Of a DNA stretch of 11,322 nt, positions 1 through 6,018 are shown one piece after another. This DNA is from CAIZLB01 sp039795875. GTDB lineage: Bacteria > Patescibacteriota > Minisyncoccia > Phycocordibacterales > CAIZLB01. The notes beneath the pieces are model-generated. The model was not told the origin of the DNA and did not search any database. It saw only the letters and a list, made by a program, of their open reading frames with translations. The DNA lies in the NCBI GenBank assembly GCA_039795875.1, contig JBDKKY010000021.1, forward strand, positions 1 to 11,322. The letters are read 5' to 3'. Made by a program: the position numbers and the translations under genes. The first letter of the stretch is position 1; the number at the start of each line of letters is the position of its first letter.

Positions 1-1
1 C

Positions 2-547
2 AGAGTGACGGCCCCATTCTTTGCTATCACAGGGGACGGTTTCGGACCTGCCAATTCCTCAGAAGCTTTGCTTATAAATACCTCTCCTAAATCACAAGAG
101 ATACAGGTCACGTTCACTCCTAAAGGAAGAGATAATTCGGTGATTCCTGGATATGGGAAGACATTGACTATAAAAGTACCACCAACACCCTTTACTATTT
201 CCCCTTCAAATAAAACCAAACTGCACATTGGTGATGTGATGACAATCAATATCAAAAGTGTATGGCCAATCACAAGTCTGCTTGCTCCTTTGCGAAAATA
301 TCCCGAAGTAGAGTTACGTGTATATAAACTAAATAAAAATAATGTATATACAATCTTGGATGTGCCAGAATTTAAAACAGATAATACATTTACGTTTACT
401 ATTCCGAAAGATCTTGGTGTATATAAAAATAACAAACTTGGACAACTTGAAAAGAGTGGGGTAGAGAGTGTAATCCCAGGTAAGTATCGTTTAAGTCTAA
501 AGACTGCGTTTGGGTCGGGGTATTATGATTTTGTTGTAGAAAAATAA
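2..547 (+). CDS. C-terminal part of a probable secreted Ig-like/surface protein (5' partial)
   Basis: The frame is open from the first bases of the window, so this is probably the end of a longer protein; a GTG at 5 exists but has no promoter or ribosome binding site in view. About 180 residues are visible. The sequence is beta-rich with few charged clusters. From about residue 65 it has the layout ISPSNKTKLHIGD, then a VELRVYK strand, then FTFTIPKDL, PGKYRLSL and a terminal YYDFVVEK. This order resembles the Kre9/KNH-like or Ig-like repeat ('SP..G..W..G.....I.W ... W.IP ... Y.l.') often found at the ends of cell-surface proteins in Patescibacteria. The assignment rests on style, not on a catalytic motif. 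The PPTPF linker near residues 59-63 may separate two beta domains. No function beyond a likely extracellular structural or adhesive role can be given. Confidence 0.6.
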   Translation, partial: RVTAPFFAITGDGFGPANSSEALLINTSPKSQEIQVTFTPKGRDNSVIPGYGKTLTIKVPPTPFTISPSNKTKLHIGDVMTINIKSVWPITSLLAPLRKYPEVELRVYKLNKNNVYTILDVPEFKTDNTFTFTIPKDLGVYKNNKLGQLEKSGVESVIPGKYRLSLKTAFGSGYYDFVVEK

Positions 548-594
548 AACCCCTCGCTTTTCTCTTTTTTTGATCAGAGCGCGTTGGGGGATTT
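545..594. terminator. Probable bidirectional terminator between convergent genes
   Basis: CCCCTCGC (550-557) can pair with GCGTTGGGG (581-589) with a small bulge, and CTCT/AGAG inside the loop may extend the stem. On the minus strand the stem ends in GGGG followed by TTTTATTTTTC, a good intrinsic terminator for the gene at 608-1090; on the plus strand it is followed by the weaker GATTTT. It lies between two convergent stop codons, as expected for a shared terminator. Its sequence is unlike the two duplicated terminators at 3229-3265 and 4279-4313. Confidence 0.55.
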
Positions 595-607
595 TCGCCG
601 AGTGGTG

Positions 608-1090
608 TTAGTTCGTGGCGAATGATTTGGGGTCGGGGAGGTAGTATTGAGGTTGAGGTTTTGGTTGCGGAGAGGCCTGGGGAATTGGCGAGGGAACGGC
701 TTCTTCATCAGGCTCTTCGTTGTCGGCTGGTGCCTGGCCTTTGATGTATCCGTTCTCATCGCGTTCCGGCAGGAACAGCTCTTTCGTGTTGACGATGGTC
801 ACCTCTGGATAGCCAGCCAGCATTATCCGCTGATGCCATTTTGTCGGATTGCCAAGCCATGGCAGCTTACTCTCCTCAGGATGAGGAACATGGAGCTTTG
901 TGGTGGTAATCGCCTGGTGATGATAGGAGTCGTATTCGAACTCCGAGCTCACCTCTGCTTTCGCGTACGCTTCCGCAGCGTCATAACGACCATTGTAGTG
1001 GCCGGCGTAGAAGGCGAAGTATGCGACGAAGGCAAGGGCGAAGAGCCAGCAGAGGGTCTTGTTGGACGGTGTCGGGATGGTGATAGTCAT
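608..1090 (-). CDS. Orphan single-pass membrane protein with Pro-rich tail (cassette gene 1)
   Basis: A 160-residue protein not recognised as a known family. Residues about 12-30 (CWLFALAFVAYFAFYAG) form one strong membrane segment; the rest is hydrophilic, with an acidic stretch near 120-131 (EEPDEEA) and a Pro/Gln-rich tail (132-155, PIPQASPQPKPQPQ). A soluble domain anchored by an N-terminal helix is likely. The ATG at 1088-1090 was chosen because the promoter and C-rich leader lie directly upstream; the longer open frame to 1384 would run through that promoter and far into the divergent gene. The gene is minus-strand, monocistronic and codes with C-ending codons (ATC, TTC, TAC, CTC); its three arginines are CGT, CGG and CGC, unlike the CGA-rich plus-strand genes. 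It shares these traits with the genes at 3287-3967 and 4332-4712. Function unknown. Confidence 0.75.
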   Translation of the reverse strand: MTITIPTPSNKTLCWLFALAFVAYFAFYAGHYNGRYDAAEAYAKAEVSSEFEYDSYHHQAITTTKLHVPHPEESKLPWLGNPTKWHQRIMLAGYPEVTIVNTKELFLPERDENGYIKGQAPADNEEPDEEAVPSPIPQASPQPKPQPQYYLPDPKSFATN

Positions 1091-1179
1091 GGGAGTGTGT
1101 GTGGGTTCAGGTGTGAGTGGAATTGTTACTGAGTCAGTGACTCGTAAAATACAGTACCACAGAATATAGGTAAAATCAA
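1091..1179 (-). promoter_or_regulatory. Promoter and CA-rich leader of cassette gene 1
   Basis: On the minus strand TTGATT (1174-1179), a 17-nt spacer and TACTGT (1151-1156, preceded by TGG, an extended -10) form a promoter; transcription should start near 1144. The resulting leader of about 54 nt has no Shine-Dalgarno. It starts with the perfect inverted repeat GAGTCA-C-TGACTC (1131-1143), then becomes almost free of G. It carries CACACCTGAACCCAC (1101-1115), a motif shared with the other two cassette leaders. Confidence 0.65.
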
Positions 1180-1201
1180 ATGTGCTCACCAAGGGGTATT
1201 G

Positions 1202-1220
1202 TATAATGAAGTAAAATAAT
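1202..1220 (+). promoter_or_regulatory. -10 box of the DUF6498-DedA-GT2 operon
   Basis: A perfect TATAAT lies at 1202-1207, 13 nt before the ATG at 1221, giving a predicted leader of only about 7 nt (AAATAAT-like), too short for a ribosome binding site. No convincing -35 is seen. It is divergent from, and within 25 nt of, the promoter of the minus-strand gene ending at 608, so the two could influence each other. Confidence 0.55.
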
Positions 1221-1904
1221 ATGAGCATCATCGGCACACTCAAAAATAATCCTTCCGTCACAGTTCTGATTATTGCCAATCTGTTTCCAGTGGTGCAAGT
1301 TTTATATTTTGGCTTAGATGTATTTCCTCTGGTATTTCTGTTTTGGATTGAGACAATGATTATTGGTATTTTAAATATTCCCAAATTGATTTTCTTTCAT
1401 CGTTGGAAGGCGATAGGGGTAGTCCCTTTTTTCATAATCCACTTCGGTGGTTTTATGTTCGTGCACCTGATGTTTATCATCGCGTTATTCTTAATGAAAC
1501 TAAAAGCAGGAGAAACATATGTCGGCCCATTATCAGATAGTTCCAATGTTATTGCCGCATTATTTGATTACGTGCATATACTTTGGATTTCTATTGCTGT
1601 TTTGGCTTTGAGTCATATCTTCTCTTTCTTTACCAATTATATTGGACGCAAAGAATATCTGAATCGAGATAAAAATAAAGATCCGATGATGCTGCCATAC
1701 GGCAGAGTGATCCTTATGCACCTAGTGCTATTGGTTGGAGGTTTTGTGGTGACACTACTCGGACAAGAAGCGATTGCCTTATTCGCCTTGATAGTATTGA
1801 AAGTGCTTGTAGATATACGCGGTCATATAGAAGAACACAAACAAGATCCCTCACTCAGCCTATTGCAGAGTCCTGATGTGATAAAAGGTTTCTTCAAAAA
1901 GTAA
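1221..1904 (+). CDS. DUF6498 family multi-pass membrane protein
   Basis: A 227-residue membrane protein with about six hydrophobic segments (roughly 12-32, 34-55, 66-92, 112-138, 160-180, 182-199). It matches the DUF6498 pattern as I know it: a FWIET motif near 41-45 (families usually show a W-x-E at the end of the second segment), HFGGFM at 74-79, PYGRVILMH at 159-167, and a C-terminal K-x3-D-x2-x-H-x2-EH signature (KVLVDIRGHIEEH, 194-206). The biochemical function of this family is not known. The ATG at 1221 follows a TATAAT closely. It is the first gene of a tight operon: 4 nt separate it from the DedA-like gene, which in turn overlaps a glycosyltransferase, suggesting a membrane or envelope task. 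Family call is from memory of conserved residues, without a search. Confidence 0.75.
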   Translation: MSIIGTLKNNPSVTVLIIANLFPVVQVLYFGLDVFPLVFLFWIETMIIGILNIPKLIFFHRWKAIGVVPFFIIHFGGFMFVHLMFIIALFLMKLKAGETYVGPLSDSSNVIAALFDYVHILWISIAVLALSHIFSFFTNYIGRKEYLNRDKNKDPMMLPYGRVILMHLVLLVGGFVVTLLGQEAIALFALIVLKVLVDIRGHIEEHKQDPSLSLLQSPDVIKGFFKK

Positions 1905-1908
1905 CAAT

Positions 1909-2499
1909 ATGGAAGCACTAGTCACTCTCATCCTGACGTATAAATATCTGATCATATTGCCTTTGGCGATAGTAGAAGGACCACTCTTAGCTTTGTTGCT
2001 CGGATACTTTGTACATGCCGGGTATGTATCACTGCCCATCACGTGGCTTCTGCTCCTGATAGGAGATATTGGTCCGGATTTGTTTTATTATCATCTGGGA
2101 AAATATGGAAACAGGAAAATGTTGGAGAGCAATTATCTAGCAAAAGCCAATCGTACAACAGCCGGCATAGAAAAGATCAAATATTTGTGGCACACCCACA
2201 GGATCAAGACTATGTTTTTTGGAAAATTGTCATATGGTATAAGTGTACCGATTATTATTAGTGCTGGATTGAGCGGTCTGCCACTCAAGAAATTTATTTT
2301 AACTAGTTTGCCAATTGGTATATTTCAAATATCGGTATTGATGACGGTGGGATACTTCCTGGGACATTCATACGCGTTGGCCATAACCTATGTAAAGTCA
2401 GCAGGACTGATCTTTGCAGGCTTGATAGCTTTGTTTATACTAGTATACATACTACTTATAAAATATTCAGCCCGAATGTTTTCTAAACCAAAACTGTGA
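1909..2499 (+). CDS. DedA family (SNARE-associated/VTT domain) membrane protein
   Basis: A 196-residue integral membrane protein. It shows the DedA/VTT layout: an N-terminal re-entrant helix with the conserved acidic residue (IVEGPLLALLLGYF, E23), a GD-x3-D-x2-YY-x-LGKYG motif (52-67; family form GD..GY.iGr..G), a cytoplasmic loop with HTHRIKTMFFGK, then the second re-entrant part (SYGISVPIIISAGLSGLPLKKF, 108-129; family form PG.R......G...M....F) and C-terminal helices. In this second motif the usual arginine is not evident; K106 sits nearby. DedA proteins act in the cytoplasmic membrane, some as flippases recycling undecaprenyl phosphate or phosphatidylethanolamine, and this role is a reasonable inference here. 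The start follows the upstream stop by 4 nt with no Shine-Dalgarno, so reinitiation is likely. It ends in TGA overlapping the GTG of the next gene. Confidence 0.8.
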   Translation: MEALVTLILTYKYLIILPLAIVEGPLLALLLGYFVHAGYVSLPITWLLLLIGDIGPDLFYYHLGKYGNRKMLESNYLAKANRTTAGIEKIKYLWHTHRIKTMFFGKLSYGISVPIIISAGLSGLPLKKFILTSLPIGIFQISVLMTVGYFLGHSYALAITYVKSAGLIFAGLIALFILVYILLIKYSARMFSKPKL

Positions 2500-3215
2500 T
2501 TTCATTTATTATCCCAACCCTGAACGAAGAAAAAACCTTAGCAAAATTGCTGGATTGTCTTGTTCGATATTCTGAAGAGAAAGAGATTATTGTTAGTGAC
2601 GGAAAAAGTACAGATAAGACGATAGAGATTGCTAAAAGATACACGGACAATATTGTGGTGCATGATAAGACAACTCGACAAACAATAGGGGAAGCGCGAA
2701 ATGCCGGTGCCAAGATCGCACGAGGCGAATACTTGGTCTTTCTTGATGCGGATACGTATATAGAAAGTCCTGATGCTTTTTTCTCTCATCTATTACAAAC
2801 GTTTTCTGATCGACCAAAAGTTGTAGGTATAACGACATTGATCAGAGTCTTAAAAGAAATGGAGACGTGGGGAGATAGAATTGTTTTCGCCGGTCTTGGC
2901 TATTGGAATTACATATTAAACAATATCATCGGTTCTGCTGGTGCGGCTGGCGAATTTCAGATGATACGTCGAGAGGCATTTGAAAAAGTTGGCGGTTTTG
3001 ATGAGAAAATTGTCGCCTCTGAAGACTATGAATTATTTCGACGACTGCATCGAGTCGGAAAAACATATTTTGAATCAAAATTAACTGTATATCATACTGG
3101 AAGGAGAGCTCATGCGGTGGGTTGGCCGAAGCTTTTGTGTATGTGGATTATCAATGATCTGTCGGTGCGGTTACGGAAGAAATCGGTGACGAAAGAGTGG
3201 ACAGAAGTGAGGTAG
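2496..3215 (+). CDS. Family 2 glycosyltransferase (GT-A fold)
   Basis: A 239-residue enzyme that should transfer a sugar from a nucleotide-sugar to an unknown acceptor at the cytoplasmic face of the membrane. Visible GT2 motifs: IIPTLNEE (5-12), the nucleotide-binding SDGKSTDKT (34-42), the metal-binding DAD (84-86, after EYLVFLD), and the candidate catalytic base in ASEDYELFRRL (174-184). GGFDE (166-170) is typical of the family. A hydrophobic stretch near 210-222 may be an amphipathic membrane-association element. The start is GTG at 2496, chosen because it gives a 4-nt GTGA overlap with the DedA stop, a classic coupling arrangement. Arginine is mostly CGA, as in rpoD. The operon context suggests glycolipid or lipid-carrier glycosylation (inference). 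No plus-strand T-tract terminator follows; the hairpin at 3229-3265 serves the opposite strand. Confidence 0.88.
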   Translation: MISFIIPTLNEEKTLAKLLDCLVRYSEEKEIIVSDGKSTDKTIEIAKRYTDNIVVHDKTTRQTIGEARNAGAKIARGEYLVFLDADTYIESPDAFFSHLLQTFSDRPKVVGITTLIRVLKEMETWGDRIVFAGLGYWNYILNNIIGSAGAAGEFQMIRREAFEKVGGFDEKIVASEDYELFRRLHRVGKTYFESKLTVYHTGRRAHAVGWPKLLCMWIINDLSVRLRKKSVTKEWTEVR

Positions 3216-3220
3216 GTAAA

Positions 3221-3266
3221 TAAAAAAACCACCCTAGCCGAACTTTTAGGTCCGGGGTCGGGTGGG
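3221..3266 (-). terminator. Intrinsic terminator of cassette gene 2, copy 1 of a duplicated element
   Basis: Read on the minus strand, CCACCC (3260-3265) pairs with GGGTGG (3229-3234) around an internal loop and an inner stem CCGGAC/GTTCGG (3250-3255 with 3238-3243, one G-T pair) with a 6-nt loop. Seven Ts follow. The stem begins 21 nt after the stop codon at 3287. The element is repeated almost exactly at 4271-4314. Confidence 0.85.
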
Positions 3267-3286
3267 AGGTGTAGGAGATCTGGTTG

Positions 3287-3967
3287 TTATACCTTATCTT
3301 CCTGAGGAGTCTTCATTTTGCTCCAAGGGAGCGCGACGAGGACCAGCAAAGCCATGCTGGCAGCTTGCAGTATTGGTACCATCGGCTTAAATTCGAACGC
3401 GCTCACTTGACGGAGGTCGATTATCGGCAGGAAATACCACACAGCAAACAGAATGAGCATCAGGATAAACTTCACTGGCCGGCGGAAGGGGAAGGAGAAG
3501 AACAGATAGACCCAGTGTGGGAAATTGTATATAACACAGACCAGGATCACAACAGTGGTAATGACCAGTTTGAGAGGCCAACCCAACATAGAGACTGTAA
3601 CCACCCAAGCGACAACTTTGGGATTCTTTTTAAAGTCTTCGAGGTTGTCTCCGCCTGCTGTCCAGAAGCTCATGTTGTCTCCGGGATTGCTGGACATAAT
3701 GCGATTCTGTGTAATGCCGTTTCCGACGTCCACTGTGCGATCATTACTGGCACAAGAGAAAGGGTGGAGAGCGACGAAGAGGGCGCTCTTAATGCGGCCC
3801 CATTTCTTCTCTTCCGTCAGACGGAACCACAACGACATGAGCGCGGTTGGCAGACCATACAGAAGGCAGCCGACTCCGTAGATGAAGAGTACGAGGAGAA
3901 AGGTGGTGGAGGGCATAATGGACTGAAGCCCTTGGAGAAAGGTGGAGGCGAGGGTAGGTGTATTCAT
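3287..3967 (-). CDS. Orphan multi-pass membrane protein (cassette gene 2)
   Basis: A 226-residue protein not recognised as a known family. Hydrophobic segments lie at about 21-48, 117-147, 166-184 and 195-214, with a possible re-entrant aromatic stretch at 148-160 (FPHWVYLFFSFP). Between the first and second segments is a hydrophilic region (49-116) with a short EEKKWGRIKS part and a polar loop holding NPGDNMSFWTAGGDNLEDF. No catalytic motif is evident. The ATG at 3965-3967 is preceded by a promoter and a C-rich leader. Codon use is strongly C-ending, and its seven arginines are CGC (4), CGT (2) and CGG (1), with no CGA. It is alone on its strand between its own strong promoter and its own terminator. 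A long plus-strand frame opposite it (3284-4030) is a mirror effect of this codon use. Function unknown. Confidence 0.75.
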   Translation of the reverse strand: MNTPTLASTFLQGLQSIMPSTTFLLVLFIYGVGCLLYGLPTALMSLWFRLTEEKKWGRIKSALFVALHPFSCASNDRTVDVGNGITQNRIMSSNPGDNMSFWTAGGDNLEDFKKNPKVVAWVVTVSMLGWPLKLVITTVVILVCVIYNFPHWVYLFFSFPFRRPVKFILMLILFAVWYFLPIIDLRQVSAFEFKPMVPILQAASMALLVLVALPWSKMKTPQEDKV

Positions 3968-4067
3968 GAGTTAGGTGGGCAGATGTGGTTGGTGGGATTT
4001 ATCGAGATGAAGATTACAAGGTTCTATTAACCCTTAAAAATATAGCATACTATATGATTAAAGTCAA
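3968..4067 (-). promoter_or_regulatory. Strong promoter and CA-rich leader of cassette gene 2
   Basis: On the minus strand TTGACT (4062-4067), exactly 17 nt, and TATATT (4039-4044, preceded by TGC, an extended -10) form a near-consensus promoter. Transcription should begin near 4032. A hairpin-capable AAGGGTT-AATAG-AACCTT (4018-4035) overlaps the predicted start. The leader of about 65 nt has no Shine-Dalgarno and carries CACATCTGCCCAC (3975-3987), the motif shared with the other two cassettes, 7 nt before the ATG. Confidence 0.75.
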
Positions 4068-4270
4068 TTTACAGTGGTTCATTTTCCTGGAAATACACCA
4101 GTATGTAAGGATGATTGATCCTACGTCGGGTGGAGGATTTTCACAGCTTTTTGACTGCGTAATCGTAGGCACGGAATTGGCTATGATGGATGGGTAATCC
4201 TGATGAGATAAAATATGGCTAGACGTATACAAATGTCTGTGTGTATTATTCGTTGCACTAATTTGTAAAA
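4068..4270. other. Intergenic stretch between two cassettes, no gene recognised
   Basis: The gap between gene 2 (start 3967) and the stop of gene 3 (4332) is 364 nt. Its ends are explained by a promoter/leader and a terminator; the middle about 200 nt is not. Short frames on both strands (up to 70 codons) lack promoter, ribosome binding site and recognisable sequence. There is no tRNA T-loop. Two mutually exclusive small hairpins share one arm: AGGAT (4108-4112) or AGGAT (4134-4138) with ATCCT (4118-4122). GTCGGGTGG (4125-4133) also occurs in both duplicated terminators, so a degenerate terminator relic is possible. Confidence 0.4.
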
Positions 4271-4314
4271 TAAAAAAACCACCCTAGCCGAACTTGCGTC
4301 CGGGGTCGGGTGGG
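4271..4314 (-). terminator. Intrinsic terminator of cassette gene 3, copy 2 of a duplicated element
   Basis: Minus-strand stem CCACCC (4308-4313) with GGGTGG (4279-4284), inner stem CCGGAC/GTTCGG (4298-4303 with 4288-4293) closed by a GCAA loop (a GNRA tetraloop), then seven Ts. It begins 18 nt after the stop codon at 4332. The left 25 nt (4271-4295) and right 17 nt (4298-4314) are identical to 3221-3245 and 3250-3266; only the hairpin loop differs. Confidence 0.87.
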
Positions 4315-4331
4315 GTGGTGCCATTTGTACG

Positions 4332-4712
4332 TTAGGCTTCGCGTTCGTTCTCCAGGTATTGTTCCATCGTGTAGATGGGAAATTCATCGTCACGGGTATA
4401 AAGCACACCCCATGGAGCACCTGAGGGTTCGTAGATCATGAATGCATCTCCCATTGTGAAGTGATTGGGAGCAGCGGACCTCGTTTCGGGAAGTCCGAGG
4501 TACCACCCTGGGGGCAGGCTTTCGATGATGTATGATCCGTCGTCTTCGACGATGATGAAGCCTACTTTCTGGCAGTTGACGCGATCGGTTTCGTTGTCCA
4601 TCTGGACTTCATAGTCGATGCGGACATCTTGTCCACTGAGGATTTTTGCGAAGAGGCCGGAGGGGACAGCGGGAGCGCGGTCGTTAATGTTGGGTTGTAG
4701 TGGGTAGGGCAT
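4332..4712 (-). CDS. Orphan small soluble protein (cassette gene 3)
   Basis: A 126-residue, acidic, apparently soluble protein not recognised as a known family. No signal peptide or membrane segment is seen. The sequence suggests a beta-rich fold: IDYEVQM (32-38), VGFIIVEDDGSYIIESLPPGWYLGL (50-74), then FMIYEPSGAPWGVLYTRDDEFPIYTMEQYL (91-120). One cysteine (C47) is present. The ATG at 4710-4712 follows a strong promoter and a G-poor leader without Shine-Dalgarno. Codons are almost all C-ending where possible (ATC, TAC, GAC, GTC). Its six arginines are CGC (4), CGT (1) and AGG (1). It is divergent from ychF, with 125 nt between starts. Like the genes ending at 608 and 3287 it stands alone with its own promoter and terminator. 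Function unknown. Confidence 0.72.
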   Translation of the reverse strand: MPYPLQPNINDRAPAVPSGLFAKILSGQDVRIDYEVQMDNETDRVNCQKVGFIIVEDDGSYIIESLPPGWYLGLPETRSAAPNHFTMGDAFMIYEPSGAPWGVLYTRDDEFPIYTMEQYLENEREA

Positions 4713-4780
4713 GGTGTATGGTTCGTTCTGACTCCGTGGTCAGGTGTGTATTTTATATCATGCAATATTATAAAAGTCAA
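4713..4780 (-). promoter_or_regulatory. Strong promoter and leader of cassette gene 3
   Basis: On the minus strand TTGACT (4775-4780), a 17-nt spacer and TATAAA (4752-4757, preceded by TGA, an extended -10) form a near-consensus promoter with a start near 4745. The leader of about 33 nt lacks a Shine-Dalgarno. It begins with CACACCTGACCAC (4736-4748), the motif shared by the three cassettes, and can form the hairpin CTGAC-6 nt-GTCAG (4728-4743). The last bases before the ATG are AACGAACCATACACC. Confidence 0.75.
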
Positions 4781-4822
4781 ACCAGCTAAGCCCCAAAAAA
4801 CCTTTATAAATTAAGCCTAATA

Positions 4823-4837
4823 TGCTATATTCACCCC
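4823..4837 (+). promoter_or_regulatory. Extended -10 promoter of ychF, predicted leaderless start
   Basis: TGC-TATATT (TG at 4823-4824, -10 at 4826-4831) lies 6 nt before the ATG at 4838, so transcription should begin at or next to the A of the start codon. The bases between (CACCCC) give no room for a Shine-Dalgarno. The -35 region (TTTATA, 4803-4808) is poor, consistent with an extended -10 promoter. Confidence 0.65.
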
Positions 4838-5926
4838 ATGAACCTATCAGTCGGCATCGTGGGCCTACCAAACGTAGGAAAATCAACCCTCTTTAACGCC
4901 ATCACCAAAAAATCTGTTCCAGCAGAAAACTATCCCTTCTGTACTATCGATCCGTCTGTAGGTATTGTTGCTGTACCTGACGACAGATTGTATAAACTAG
5001 CTGCATTTTCACAAACTAAAAAAACTGTTCCGGCAGTTGTAGAATTCGTAGACATTGCCGGATTGGTAAAAGGAGCCTCAGAAGGAGAAGGATTGGGCAA
5101 TCAATTCTTGCAACACATCAGAGAAGTTTCTGCCATCGCTCATGTTGTGCGTATATACGAAGACAGTAATCTTATCCATGTTCATGGAAAAGTAGATCCA
5201 TTGAGTGATATCGAGGTTATCAACCTGGAACTTGTTTTGGCGGATATGCAGGTGGTAACTAAACGCCTTGGTTCTATTGATCGTGATATTAAACGAGGGG
5301 ATAAAGAGGCTTTGGTCATGAAAGCCATTCTTGATAAATTGATCGTCGTGCTTGAAGCCGGCCAGGCTGCCTCTACGATGAGCATGACTCCAGAAGAACT
5401 TGAAGTTATTAAAACCTTACAACTCATCACGATGAAGCCGATGATGTATGTGTTAAATAGAAAAACAACGGGCACAAATATTGCTGATGAACGATATGAC
5501 AAGTTGTTGGAATTTTTTAAAAAAGAAAATGTTGTGTATACAATTGTTGATGCTCGAGTTGAGCATGACCTAAAGGACTTTGAAGGAGAAGAAAAAGAAA
5601 TGTTTCGACAAGAATTTGGAACAGAAGATGATGGTGTTAATGATTTGATCAAAGCTGGATATAGATTGTTGGACGTCGCGACTTATTTTACAACCGGAGT
5701 AGAAGAAACTCGGGGATGGACTATTAAAAAGGGTTGGAATGCACCAATGGCAGGAACAGCGATTCATACAGATTTTAAAGATAAATTCATTCGTGCCGAA
5801 GTTGTCTTTTGGAAAGATCTTTTAGATGCTGGTTCATACGGAGCAGCACGTGAAAAAGGATTGGTCCGAATAGAAGGAAAGGAATATATTGTAAAGGATG
5901 GGGACGTGATTGAGTTTAGGGTGTAG
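4838..5926 (+). CDS. ychF: YchF/Ola1 family ribosome-associated P-loop NTPase
   Basis: A 362-residue protein, the normal length of bacterial YchF. The family binds ATP more readily than GTP, associates with ribosomes and modulates translation and stress responses. Visible in order: P-loop GLPNVGKST (9-17), switch region NYPFCTIDP (31-39), G3 motif DIAGLVKGASEGEGLG (72-87), HVVRIYEDSNLIHV (102-115) as in other YchF, a helical insert (about 140-195), and the C-terminal TGS domain with FTTGVEETRGWTIKKG (284-299) and AGTAIHTDF (305-313). The G4 position, normally N-x-x-E in YchF, reads NRKT (207-210, after PMMYVL); the acidic residue is missing. The TGS domain is complete, so the protein is likely functional. 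The promoter is an extended -10 directly before the ATG. The gene is divergent from the orphan gene at 4332-4712. Confidence 0.96.
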   Translation: MNLSVGIVGLPNVGKSTLFNAITKKSVPAENYPFCTIDPSVGIVAVPDDRLYKLAAFSQTKKTVPAVVEFVDIAGLVKGASEGEGLGNQFLQHIREVSAIAHVVRIYEDSNLIHVHGKVDPLSDIEVINLELVLADMQVVTKRLGSIDRDIKRGDKEALVMKAILDKLIVVLEAGQAASTMSMTPEELEVIKTLQLITMKPMMYVLNRKTTGTNIADERYDKLLEFFKKENVVYTIVDARVEHDLKDFEGEEKEMFRQEFGTEDDGVNDLIKAGYRLLDVATYFTTGVEETRGWTIKKGWNAPMAGTAIHTDFKDKFIRAEVVFWKDLLDAGSYGAAREKGLVRIEGKEYIVKDGDVIEFRV

Positions 5927-5980
5927 ACAATTGACTCTCCAAAGAATTGTTTCCTACTTATAAAGAAAAGTTAAAGTTGA

Positions 5981-6018
5981 TTGCATTGACCCTCTGTCAA
6001 GGCCTATAATTGGCGGTA
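5981..6018 (+). promoter_or_regulatory. Promoter of the coiled-coil gene with an inverted repeat in the spacer
   Basis: TTGCAT (5981-5986), an 18-nt spacer and a perfect TATAAT (6005-6010) form the promoter; the ATG at 6019 is only 8 nt after the -10, so the transcript should have a 1-3 nt leader. TTGAC-CCTCT-GTCAA (5986-6000), a perfect 5-bp inverted repeat, fills the spacer and could be an operator or chance. Confidence 0.6.

Noticed and set aside
647..1132. 161-codon plus-strand frame
   Set aside because: It is the mirror of the gene at 608-1090, without promoter or recognisable protein features.
1091..1384. Extended N-terminus (98 more residues) for the minus-strand gene ending at 608
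   Set aside because: It would overlap the divergent DUF6498 gene by about 160 nt and run across the promoter and leader; composition also changes at the chosen ATG.
3284..4030. 248-codon plus-strand frame
   Set aside because: It lies opposite the membrane protein at 3287-3967, reads as low-complexity charged sequence and has no promoter; it arises from the C-ending codon bias of the real gene.
4081..4266. tRNA or riboswitch in the gap between cassettes
   Set aside because: No T-loop GTTCRA motif, no cloverleaf and no known riboswitch core was found.
6010..6018. TTG start for the coiled-coil protein
   Set aside because: The TTG overlaps the last base of the TATAAT box, so it would lie upstream of the transcription start; the ATG at 6019 is well placed.
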